In this document: positions 1 to 11,399 of the stretch, piece after piece
How the letters are laid out: each line of letters opens with the position of its first letter
Numbering within the stretch: the stretch's first letter is position 1
The notes under the pieces: generated by a model
What the model was told of the DNA's origin: nothing
The model's database searches: none
What the model saw: the letters and a program-made list of their open reading frames with translations, nothing else
Position numbers and translations under genes: made by a program
Source: Leuctra nigra
Taxonomy: Eukaryota; Arthropoda; Insecta; Plecoptera; Leuctridae
Length of the DNA: 64,000 nucleotides
Assembly (NCBI GenBank): GCA_934045905.1
Contig: OW203762.1
Coordinates: forward strand, 45,595,411-45,659,410
Direction: 5' to 3'

Positions 1-3000
1 GTAACAGTGTAGAGATTCGTATACTGTAGGTATACATTAAAAATAATTTATAGCTAGTAGATATTTTGATGTGATGTTTTTTTTCGGTTATACTCGGATG
101 TTTATGTAACATCAGAAAATAATTGTTCTTTTTGTATCAATACAAACAGTAATTATTATTGATTGCAAATAATTTGATATTTATCTTCGTAATTGCTTGT
201 TACTTGTAGAGTTTCGGAAAGGCAACATCTAATTCTATTCTTGGTTGTCGTCGCAGACGCTCCTTGGCTATAAAGACTTCGCATCCAGGTACTTATTTTG
301 TACAAGCATGTACAAGCGCCACAGAGGAGAACCAAAGTAAAAATATAAGTTCGACGAGAACGGAAAATTTCTTGAATCTCGCATTAAAACAAACTTTGCA
401 TGTAATTATTTCATTACATTTCAAATAATTGAATGAAATGCAGTGACACAATTACAAGTGCGAAAGCTAAAAAGATATTAGAAGACGATGATTTCTAAAG
501 TGTTATATTCAACTTTACAGTGCAATGGAGATAATGTAGTGGCTGAGATGTTTGAGGATGGTGAAGACAACAAAAAGCATCTGAAAGTGACACATCAAAC
601 AAAAAGAAACCTCTGACGGGTAGAAACTTCTAAAGAAGAAAAAACAACAAGAAGTCGTCTCAACGTATTTCAAATCCTGGCATTTTGTCTTAAAAGTTTG
701 TTTGTTCTCATAGTTGGACATGAATATGTTGTTGTCTTCACTTGAGACATTCGAGTTGCGTCCCACCGGTTGTTCATAATGCATGAGAGTTTGCAGTGGA
801 TCTTAGTTGAAGGGGACCCAAGCATTCGTTAGCACTTCAATACCTGGATGCCTGGAGCATTGATAACATACAGATGTGTGCAGTTCAAATTACAAAGAGA
901 AACAAAATCAACGTGAATAATGGCAATTTATTGATATAGGTAGTTGATCAATGTGCATTGTTTGTTTTGCTTTATTATGTTTTCATTTAATTACACTCAT
1001 TTATACATCCATTTGATATTTGAAAACGGAATTGTGCCCACGACTAGTGTAGGAACTCCGTGTGTGGGGTGCAGGTGATATATAATAATAACTTTTGTAT
1101 CAATGAGAGCGTCGATTGTAATTTTGATTTATAAGGAAGAAAGTGGTGGTTTCAGTCAAAAAACAAGAAGTTTCTCAAAAGACTCCAAGCGTCGAACTAA
1201 TGCATGAGTAAATTCCGAATGGACGAAACAAACGCGTCATTCTGTTCACGTGATCACTCAAACCATCAGTTTATTTTATTCGTCAGAATCACAAATTGAT
1301 GTCAATCTCTTTTGTTGGAACGGCAAAATTAATATTATTTTGAATCAATGGTGTGTTCTGATATTGCAGAGAGTAACGAGAATGCCATGAACATGTGGGC
1401 TTCAAGCTGTGAAGCACCAGCACTGGACAGCCATGTAAATGTGTATAGGCAGCATCTTCTCTGCTGTAGAGCTGGTAAATAAACAGGGCTGTCTTGTTTT
1501 GCGTTGTAAGATGAGAAAACATGCGATGAGATCTTCGGCTCACTTTGTCATCGCCCGCATGACTACAGAGGGTGGGGAGAGGGGGGTACGTGTCCTTGTA
1601 ATGAGGTTATTTCATCCCCTAGCGCATCGGCTGGCAAATATGCGATGTTTAACACCAATCAGTCACTCCATGTCGGCGACAACTGAATTGTGGTGACAAT
1701 ATGACGACACTGATTGTCCGATATTGAATACAATGATGTAGGAGATGCAGTTGAATGCGTCAGTGATGTGGCAATAACTCAAATTACCACCGGAGTATTT
1801 GAATAATAGTTTCGTGGTTCATCAAAAGAGTTTGCTGTTAAATAGTAAAGAGTAAATATTACTATAATATCACTATATTAATATTAATACTAATATCACA
1901 TATTTTCACGGAATCACCTATTATTCTCTGTACATTTCACAATAGCAACCCAGAAAGGAATCACGATAAATATCACGGATAGTGTTTTTTACCATTAGTT
2001 TATTGAAATGAATGAAAATACATATTCGTTAGCATTCGTAATACCATTATGCACAATTTTATAACACCGTCAGGATCGGCCGCCGAAAATATTATATGTG
2101 AGACATTTTCAACTTGTTTGTAATACAGATAATTTTGTTCTTGTTCTTTACCTAATTAGTTAATCCATGGTTAATTTAAGATTCATGTGGTTAAATATAT
2201 GCGCCAAGTTCTAATATAAACTTAAAAAAATGTATCAATGAGCAGCACTCTATAAAACAAACATAAAAGCATAGATGAGATCACTGGTGGATAATAAAAC
2301 TTGTAACTATATTTGACTTTGTGTTTTCTTATTTGAATTCTTCATTATTTTCATTGTTCAATGCGGAGCAAAATCTCTATTATATTTTATTATAAAAACC
2401 GGATGCATTTTCCTATTCTCCTTTAGCTAAAATTATTCTGCATTCCTTTCTCAATAAAAACTCCAGTTGATTTATTCAAAAGCTTTAAACTCAAGTTCTG
2501 CTTTGTCAGCATAATTCCGAGTGAATAATTCGGCTTTGCTCTCGTCTCACAATAAACAACTCACGTGGATTCTTCTGTTTTGCTCGCGTCCACAAACAAT
2601 GATATTGCAAGATAAATTGTACAAGAAACTGACGTGGAAAGGAATTACATACGACTCTTTAGTTTCTTGTAGAAGGAAAACGAATATCTTACTGCATTAC
2701 AAAGTCAAAAGAGCCGACCCTGAAGAGTGATTATCATAATAGAAAGAGATCGACGGATTCCACCGAAGAGGATCAAAGACAAAGAAACGAATGCAATCGA
2801 AGCAGAAGGCAAAGAGGTGGCAAAATGAGCGCGATTCGAAAGATTGCAATTAAGATTCGCGTCCTGCGTATTGAAAAAAAGACATGCACTTTGGGAAAAT
2901 CTTTTGAGAGAGAAACTTCAAAGAAAGAAATTTAAATCCTATCAAAGGATAGGCAAACAGACTTTTCTGCAATCTAGATAGAATCCTCGTTCTCTTAGAA

Positions 3001-3290
3001 TCAACATTTCCACCGATCTACATTCCATATATTTGAATTTCAAGACGCAGGTATTTGCCAGATCGGGTGATTTCGTCACTGATGAACTTCACGTTGCCAA
3101 GTGACGATGCAACGTTGGAGCCAAACTCTTCATTTGTAGCAAAAACTCGTTTACCAACTAATTGTACTAGCTTATGCAATATGCTACCAAAGTGCTACTC
3201 ACCTTCAATTTTCTCACTACTTCGCTTTCTAACTTTCACAACCAGAGTTGAAGCCCGCACGAATAGCATTTAGTGGATACACTCCAAGTA
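1..3290. other. No recognisable feature (possible intron)
   Basis: This stretch is AT-rich, with only short open frames lacking splice-site support or domain-like composition. I see no inverted-repeat element with a target duplication and no tRNA-like fold. It lies 3' of the secreted-protein first exon at 20.8 kb on the minus strand, so it could be part of a very long intron. That is inference only. Confidence 0.4.
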
Positions 3291-3297
3291 ATGCACA

Positions 3298-3533
3298 CCC
3301 AGAAAAAACACTCCGTGTAAAAATACCAGCCAAGTCTCTTTAACTATAAAAAAAAATAGAAGAAATCTAAAAATTCAGCACTGAAAAGGAGTGATATCAA
3401 AAAAGGAGCCAAGTCAACGAATTTTCCAAATTTTAATCGTACCATTGAAATAAAAATATCAACCCCCGAGAAATACTTAAAAAAAGGACTTGGCGCATCG
3501 TTTTTTTAAAGACACTTTTCTATCCTAAAAGTA
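3298..3533 (+). repeat. Left arm of the long inverted repeat (copy a)
   Basis: This arm is nearly perfectly complementary to 5517-5752, including the GGAGTGATATC and GGCGCATCG blocks. It pairs across about 2 kb that now contains another repeat. Confidence 0.8.
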
Positions 3534-3604
3534 TAGGAAGAACTCTACAAGTATATTTTCCTGAGTATATCACATTCATTATCGACGAATCATACTACGT
3601 TTTA

Positions 3605-4928
3605 TTGAGCGAGCGAAGCGAGCGTCTCCATTTGGCTCTTTTGGCACGGACCTCTGTTTTTTTTTTTTTTTGTTTTTTTTTTTTCTGTTACTGACGATAT
3701 ACAGGTCAGAGTTTTTCTTCGATCGAGCTGAAATTTTGCACACATGTACGTAACATTTCTGATTGTTGCAGACCCTTATTTTTTTGAAATCCATTGATTG
3801 GTTCAAATTTAAAAAAAATTAACTTTCGATTGGTTGTTTTGATCAAATTGAAATTTTGACAAGTCATTACCCCCAACATTGTACCCAATCAAACAAAGTT
3901 TCAGCCAAATCCTCCCATTGGTTAAAATTTAAAACCATCTTTCCTGTGTTTTTAGAAATTTAAACTATAACCGATTGAACGATCAACTTATAACTTCGCA
4001 TGATGGTTGGGTCCAACATTATCTGCATTTTTGACAATTTTCATACTAATCTGTGTTTAAATCCAAACGTTATTGACATTTTACGGACTATTAGCGTGTT
4101 GGCTGTCAAATTCACGGCGACTTCGACTCTTCAGTTCAAGGCAAGGTAGTTAGAGCAGAAACTTTCAAACGCAAATGAAACTGATAATGACCGTTCAACA
4201 GTCGATCTGATATTGTGTAGACACACTTATATCATATGAGTGGTCTCAGGTATATTTTTTGAAGGAGATCCTGTGATTTTTGAAAATTAACACGGAACAG
4301 TTCAATCATAAAGGTTCAATTGATCAACTTAAAGCTTTGCATGGTTATTTGGACCAATATTTTAGGAATGTTTTGAGATTTCTATACAAATCTGTGGCGA
4401 AATTTTAGAATTATTGGCTTTTAATGACATTTTCGATAGACAGAATTTCGGTTCGAGGTGTTGCGCGTATCCGTGCTCGCTCATCAACGCGTTACTCAGA
4501 TTCATTGGTTAAAATTTAAATAAATATCTCCTGATAGGCTGAAAAATGAAAACGGTCTTCGATAATTCTGATCAAACTCATATTTTGCATGATCATTAAG
4601 ACCAATATTGTCTCTTATTTTACAAAATTTCATCCCAATCAGTTAAGAACGTATGAAGTTATTTACATTTTTAATATCTGTCAGTAATGAAGTATCGAAA
4701 TGAATGTTTTCCAGTGCCAATTGAAAATTGATTCTGATTTGCTTTATGAACCAGGTGCTTAGATGCTATTTTAAAGTTTCGATGAAAAGCATACACTTTT
4801 AAGTTGATATCATAATCAATTCCATATGGATGTATATGTTTTCTGTGCGTTGTGTACGCATTTCCGGTTCGAGAATTTGCACGTACCCGTGCTCGCTCAT
4901 CAACGCGTTACACTGAGCGTTTTCCTAG
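3605..4928 (+). mobile_element. GAGCGAGCG-family element, copy A
   Basis: It starts with TTGAGCGAGCGAAGCGAGCG followed by a T-rich tract, and ends with a CGCTCA/TGAGCG hairpin and TTTTCCTAG. A second internal 3'-end motif at about 4470-4498 shows that two copies are fused or that one is nested. Other copies lie at 22580-23917 and 53251-54178. The hairpin shortly before a terminal CTAG is what Helitron-like elements show. No Rep/helicase frame is present. Confidence 0.65.
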
Positions 4929-5516
4929 TATAACTAGTACTCTTACCTACTGGCAGTTTTGGTATTTTGTCAATATTCAGAGGAAATAAACGGATAAACG
5001 AATAACGAATAAACGGAAGCGGCCTAGTCTATTCGTTATTGCCACTATTTCTAGGGTCATATTAATCAATCATACTTCTCAATATCGTGACTGAGGGAAA
5101 TAGCGAAAGCGCTCATTACAAGAAGGCCGTCAATGAGATTTGTATAAGTGACTAGTGCACTGAGCCATGCTGCTCAAATAATTACTGACTAGATTTTTAT
5201 CTAAAGTAATACGTTATGTAATTTATGAATTTTTTTGGTATAAAATGTTAATTAATAGCAATTAATTACACGGCGAGAAGGTTCAAAGTATAATGCTGTA
5301 GTAGGTATGTTGATGTACCCACAAAACTATAGGTACCTACCAATCACAAACACAACTGTTCTGTATTTATTGCTTGTAAGACAATGCTATGTTTCTTTGC
5401 GTACTTATATTTAAATTTAAAATATTTTACAGAATGTTCAATATTTAATTTGAAAGTTTTGTCCCAATTTTTCTAGGCATTTCTGAACTACGTAGTATGT
5501 GAGTGGCATAAGCTTA

Positions 5517-5752
5517 AGAATAGAAAAATGTCTTTAAAAAAACGATGCGCCAAGTCCTTTTTTTAAGTATTTCTCGGGGGTTGATATTTTTATTTCAATG
5601 GTACGATTAAAATTTGGAAAATTCGTTGACTTGGCTCCTTTTTTGATATCACTCCTTTTCAGTGCTGAATTTTTAGATTTCTTCTATTTTTTTTATAGTT
5701 AAAGAGACTTGGCTGGTATTTTTACACGGAGTGTTTTTTCTGGGATATCACT
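5517..5752 (-). repeat. Right arm of the long inverted repeat (copy a)
   Basis: This is the inverted partner of 3298-3533. It runs directly into the gggatatcac sequence that starts the motif-array body in every copy of the family. Confidence 0.8.
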
Positions 5753-5934
5753 TCTTTTGTTAGTTTATTCATACAGCTTGTAGCACATGTCCGAGCAGGG
5801 ACTAATTTCTTTAAAAAAATACGCCTCAACCGATTTGGTTACTATGAAAAGTTGCGTTTGGTATAAGATGAAAATGATTATCCAAGAAGAATAGCTTAAG
5901 TTTCGTTATAATCGATCCAGCCGTTTTCGATACA

Positions 5935-6520
5935 TGACGTCACTTCCGGTTTTGAAATAGCGGCCGAATTCCGGTATAGGTAATAAGAAAACAATCTAGT
6001 TTTATCTAGTTGATACCTTCATGAACGACCATCTGAATTCCTAATCCCTATATTTCCGTAAAATCGGTCATGCCGTTTGTAATATATGACGTCACTTCCG
6101 GTTTCATTTAGTGGTTCCTGCCGCCATTTCCGGTACCATTAATTTATTTATTCATTTTTCACAATTGATTTTTCAAATAAATAGCAGAATGAATACGCAG
6201 GAGCTAGTTCAGTTGCAATCGGTACAGGCGTTTTAGATATATGACGTCACTTCCGGTTTCAGGAATGGCGGCCGAGAACACTGCTACCTTGAATATATAA
6301 ATTGTATTGTCTATGTTACAATGTAAGTTAATTATGTACGTATTTTAAGTATAATTTGTTGAAATAAGTTAAATATTGCGTATTTATGACGTCACTTCCG
6401 GTTTAGAAAATAAGAAAATAATATTTTTTTTATTGATACTTCATATAGATGACCATCTAAATCGAATGGCGCTAATTTCGTTCTAATCGGTCCTGACGTT
6501 TTTGAGTTATGACGTCACTT
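5935..6520 (+). promoter_or_regulatory. Array of five CRE-ETS-like modules inside the repeat
   Basis: Palindromic TGACGTCA (the CRE/ATF consensus) is directly followed by CTTCCGG (the ETS core in reverse) at 5935, 6087, 6242, 6387 and 6510. Copies near 6242 and 6510 are followed within a few bases by ATGGCGGC, which resembles YY1 sites. The motifs are seen directly; any regulatory activity is inference. Confidence 0.5.
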
Positions 6521-6973
6521 CCGGTTTCAAAATGGCGGCTTCCGGTTGGTTTTATAAAAAGGCACCTCAGACGCCAAAAGTGCATATGTGGTAAAAATTT
6601 CAGGTCGATCGGTTCAGCCGTTTAGGCTGTGGCGGTGATAGCGACGTTTCGTGATATCATCAGAATCATCATCATCTTCAGAATCAGAAAGTGGTGTAAT
6701 TTCACTGTTTTCTCGGTCCTCTAGCGCGCAAATGGCATAACCTATTGTTCCCAAATTTGGTATATGTAGTGGGGTGGGCCATAGCTCGAAATTAAGATAT
6801 TTCGCAACAATGTGAGATTTACCAATTTTGAGATCCAGTAGGCCGAAAATGCCATGTTGTTGCTTACAGTAAAAGTGTTTGGTCTGCTCCTCAGTTTATT
6901 AGGCATTTACGGTATGTTGAGTGACTGTGAGTGTATAGTACGACTTGGCTGGGTGGAGCGACCGCTCCACTAG

Positions 6974-9900
6974 ATTATTATTATGTTTCATAGAGTTGCA
7001 ATTGTTATTCATTGGTTCAACACCAACCGTTGACGTTTTGAATTCTTAATCGTCAGCACATGTTTGGGCTTCGTGGCTGAATGTAGGGCAACACAATTTG
7101 TCTACCATTAGCGTGAAATTAGCGCACTTGATGTAAGTGAGCACTTGTAACATAACTTGTCGTCGGGGCATGGAGTGGCGCCTCGGCGATGCAACCGCAA
7201 CAATGCATGACAATGCAACGTGCATTAATGCAAGTGTCCGACAGACTTCACACATGTCACGCATTGTCAGGAGGGTACAAAAGTGCCAGTTAACATTGCC
7301 ATTTTTTATTGGAAAAGGGATCTATACTTCGAAACTTTATTTCGTCTTGTTCTTATTCATCTACTAGTCTATAAAATATTCAAATTATACATGGAATAAT
7401 GACATATTAGAATATAAATTAAATTCAAGTAGCTTTATTTTATGCAAAATTGATCTTCCGTGTATGCAACCTTATAACGTAATTATAGCAACTACATGGA
7501 AAATTTAACAAAATGTCTACTGCTAATGGATAGAATATTATAGAGTATACCTAATTTTATTTTAATTTTTGGTAAGATTATTTAGTTATTTTAAAAAAAA
7601 TTAGATATTACGCGATTGATGGAAATAAACGCATACGTTCTTGAGAAGATAAGCTTGGAGAGCAAGTGAATACAACTGACCTCTTGCAGTGACAGGAATA
7701 GGATGGTAAATCAGCAGCTCTGCTGAGCGTGTAGTTTCAAGCCGTGATGATTCCAGTTGCAGTTCCAATCACAGCCAAAGTCAACTAATCAAGCCAACTA
7801 CAAACACTACATTACTCTGTACACGCTAATCACTGCAATTAGACATTGATAATTTGTATTACGTCACAATCAATAGAAGTAAAATATATATTTAGCTGCG
7901 TATGCGCAACCAGCAGGGTGTAAACGGAATTATGAGAGGATATTTCACTCAATGACATCCACTAATTCCTAGAACACGCTTTACGTCTTGATTTGATAAA
8001 TTACCAATAATACGAATACACGAATTAAGTCGTGGCATTTTGGACATTTCACAGGTAACATCCAGTTAAACCGACTTTGATCAGAATAATCCCATGAAAA
8101 TGATCAAACCTACACAATTTGAACCATATACGTATACCCTCGAATGTACCCTGATCAACATTTTAACTGCTGGACGGTTATCTCGTCCCTACCACCTTGC
8201 CACCGCTGCTATGGGCGGGATAATCGTCTTTAGAATGTTCATATTTGCCAATATTTATGAGCATACATTGGCAATGTAATGTAATTAGCCAACTTTTAAA
8301 AGTGATATGAATGTTTCATGCGAAACTGAATTTCTGTTGAATTAACTTGCAGTGAGAGGTTGGCTACCGCAAAATAACGTATACAGAAAATTGATTGTAA
8401 AATGTAGCCCGTAAATCACCCATTCGCGATTGCAGAGAAGAAAATGCGATTGAAATGACTGATGTATTGCATCGCAGCTCAGCCTTGAAGAGTAATAGTG
8501 TGATTCATCCACCTGATCCTGCTCTGCTTTATACCCAAGAGATTTCAACGCCAGGCAAAATACCATCAGACAATCGTACGTGGATAATGCGGGCAAAAAC
8601 CACCCCCGAGAGAATCAAAGACGGAGTTCGCAACCCCATCGTGTGTGATGCTTTAATTGGCGCTCTAAACGCGCGTGGCAGTCACGTGACTTGGTGTGGG
8701 GGGGGGGCTGACGAGTCGCGAGTTATGTGACCCGGCGTAGAGCACGTGATCACGACGCTTATCGGCTCATTTCACGCGTCATTCGCTCAACGACGAGGCA
8801 GCCGCGTAAATCGCCAGACAAAACGCTTCTCAGTCGAATTACGTCGAGAATAAGAAGATCAAGGAGGTAGGAAATAATTCTTCTCGCGCAATCGAGAAAG
8901 GAATAATGGCGAATTAAAGCTCCCCTCTTGCTCCCTGACGGCGATTCCATATACTAGAGCTATCAGCAAAGCGACTGGATGCAGCTATTTAAAAGATTGT
9001 CGGGGATAAATTAGAGGTAACGCTAGTAATTCCGCGACCCTCTTATCGGAACGAGTCAAACTATCTTCTAGAACAGAATGAAGTTATCAGGAGCGACGAG
9101 CATGCGCAAGGCAATGGAAGATGTTGGAAAGATTTATTGAGCTTACTCCGACTATTCCTGTTCAGCATCGCAATCTCCCATAACAAAACAACCCAAGTTG
9201 AAGGCTTACGGCTCTGTAAACAATGTTTAATCGGGATTTTATAGAAGGCAATTCGAAGATTCATTTCCTCCAAGACTCTGGGGTCTGTAACACGAATACC
9301 ACAATGATGAAACTCTGTTACGCTACCGCAATGTTAGACTAATTCAATTCCTCATCACGTTAATGATCTGGAAGTGAAAATGAAGTGCCTGCGATTACTC
9401 AACCCTTTTTATCTCAAAACAATAAATCGCGAGGAACAACAAGTGCCTGAGTATAATAATGTAACTACAAAGTTTAATGCATTACATAAATCTTGGGTTT
9501 TCACAGTTGATTACACCATATCACACAAAAAGCTAATTCTCAATCATAATGACATCTCCGTTTAGTTTGAAGGGAAGGCAACCGTCTCGCCCCGCCGCGA
9601 CATCGCAGCGGATTGGCGAGATGTCAGACTTAGATGCTGTTTGCTGGAGCCGACGTTTCCGCAATGTGAGGTATAAATTACATCCTACACCCGACGGAAT
9701 ACAAACACAGATCCACACAGACAAATTTACAACTTGAATACAAGATCAAACTGAAAACAACAAGAGTAATTCAGAGGGGTCCGGGTGTTTGGCGGCATTC
9801 ATCTTGCTTGTGTTATTTGTTTGATTCGCTCATTATTCTAGACACCAATGAATAAGAAAGATATTTGGTAATTCTGATAATTTCTCGCTTGAAAGTTCAG

Positions 9901-11150
9901 AGGAGTCAACAGTAAAAGTCGATGATGCGGAAAACTTGAGCAAGTTTCCGTTGTAAGTAGAATGTGAGCCAATCTGGCATACCTGAACAAAGAATAAAGT
10001 CGAAAGTCCTACAGTGATGAACAAATTAGTGTAATATTTTTTCATTTCCTTCACATCATTATTTTCGATTAAGGTAGGTATAAATAATATTTTGATGCAC
10101 ACATAAAAAAGTTTTCTTATTAGTCGGAGTTTATGTATCTCGTAAGAAAACTGTCAATAAACATTTTTTTCATATAAATTCAATGCTGTAAAATCAATCC
10201 CTCTATTTCAGCAAGACTTCAATAAATTGTGTGCTTCACTTCAACCCCAACTAAGCCGTTATGACAATTCCATATAAATCTGCGCGTATATTATATTAGT
10301 GCTGATTGCGCGCGAATTCCTAATAAACTAATGCTGCTGATAGCTTCACATATCGATAATTCACCAATAATGAGCGAGTGGCAACCGATGTGAAGTAGGC
10401 TCATTCCCAATAAATCGGCAAAATCAATTATTGAAAACACATTGCGGTTGCGGACTCACGTGCGGTCGATTCCGGTTACATTGAGAAGAGACTGACACGA
10501 AGTGAGGGACTTTATTTTCAAGCTAAATGGAATTTTATCAACTTCTTATCAGTAATTATACAAGCTTGCAAGGATTCTTTTTGCCACCTTCTTTGTACAA
10601 TTCTTCCTGAAACTTGTACAACTGATTTTCAATATTTTGTATATAATTTTGTCATTAGATTCAGAATCAAGAGAGTTAAAAAGCGAATGTTTTTTCTCAT
10701 CCAATTCCTGTCCTACATTTGAAGAATACATTTTCTCTTCTATCTCATTCCACTTAATTGAATATGAAAAGCATGCTTCATAGTTTTATTACGCTATAAC
10801 TTATTCTCATATTTCACCTAAATTAAAACCTAATAATGAAATCTAAATATTACAATAGTATCTTACAATTGAATTAGAAAAAGAGTGTTTTACAGAAAAA
10901 GTATGGAATACCTATTTCTGAACTTTTGGGGTACGAGATTTCCTTCCAGAAAAGAACGTTGGTAATTGGAAACCGCATTCAAATTTTTTAAATTATGAAT
11001 CTGTAATTAAATCTTCTCTATAGCGACCATTTTAGGAAACCAAAAAAAACAAGTCTGCTTAATTACTTGCCAAGTTTTGAAGAACTTACCCGAAAGCAGA
11101 CAATACTAAAACTTTTCCACACGGATTGATCAAACCAATGTTGGTTGGAT
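6974..11150. other. Gene-poor region, no supported gene
   Basis: Only short, unsupported frames occur. A moderately CG-rich patch at 8.45-8.95 kb has overlapping frames on both strands and a 9-10 base G run near 8698, but no splice signals that form a convincing exon. A second such patch at 9.55-9.74 kb contains a TATAAA-like word. I cannot assign either to a gene. Confidence 0.4.
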
Positions 11151-11163
11151 GAGAGGAAGGGAC

Positions 11164-11180
11164 GTGGGGGGGGGGGGGAG
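11164..11180 (+). repeat. Poly-G tract
   Basis: A run of about 14 G residues interrupts otherwise ordinary sequence. It is the first of two such tracts within 230 bases. Confidence 0.85.
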
Positions 11181-11229
11181 TGGAGAAGGGCAATTTTTAA
11201 ATTTTTCGCTTCATCGTTCAGGCGTAGGA

Positions 11230-11362
11230 AAGTGAGCGAGTGACTTTGTAGAGCCGTCTCAATGGAGGGTGGGCTCTAGCCTCTTCCACCAAGTGGCGGG
11301 CCGCGGTTCGAGTCTCGCGATGTGAGATCGACGAACATAAATACTCCCTGGAGAAGGAACGG
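11230..11362 (+). repeat. Possible tRNA-derived SINE fragment
   Basis: It contains GGTTCGAGTCTC at about 11309, matching the pol III B-box consensus. A weaker A-box-like segment (TAGAGCCGTCTCAATGG) lies roughly 50 bases upstream. No complete cloverleaf can be drawn, so a tRNA gene is unlikely. Poly-G tracts flank it on both sides. Confidence 0.3.
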
Positions 11363-11369
11363 CGCGCGT

Positions 11370-11396
11370 GGGGGGGGGGGGGGGGGGGGGGGGGAG
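11370..11396 (+). repeat. Long poly-G tract
   Basis: An almost uninterrupted run of more than 20 G residues follows GGCGCGCGT. It could form a G-quadruplex, and it is also prone to assembly or length error. Confidence 0.9.
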
Positions 11397-11399
11397 CGG

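Larger units (their letters stand above)
3298..6973 (+). mobile_element. Composite repeat of the CRE/ETS/YY1-motif family, copy a
   Basis: The element opens with an arm at about 3298-3533 that reappears inverted at about 5517-5752. The arm carries ACACTCCGTG, a CCAGCCAAGTCTC block and GGCGCATCG. Between the arms lies a second repeat (3605-4928). After the right arm comes a body with five TGACGTCACTTCCGG modules at 5935, 6087, 6242, 6387 and 6510, several followed by ATGGCGGC-like sequence. The right end is a hairpin, TGGAGCG-AC-CGCTCCA, followed by CTAG. The same architecture recurs at 47.3, 49.1 and 50.7 kb. There is no transposase, so it is non-autonomous. The 3' hairpin plus CTAG suggests a Helitron/Helentron relative, but this is unproven. 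Confidence 0.7.

Noticed and set aside
3605..3630. GAGCGAGCGAAGCGAGCG as a sign of bacterial DNA
   Set aside because: It recurs as the head of a dispersed eukaryotic repeat at 22580 and 53251, and no bacterial genes are present.
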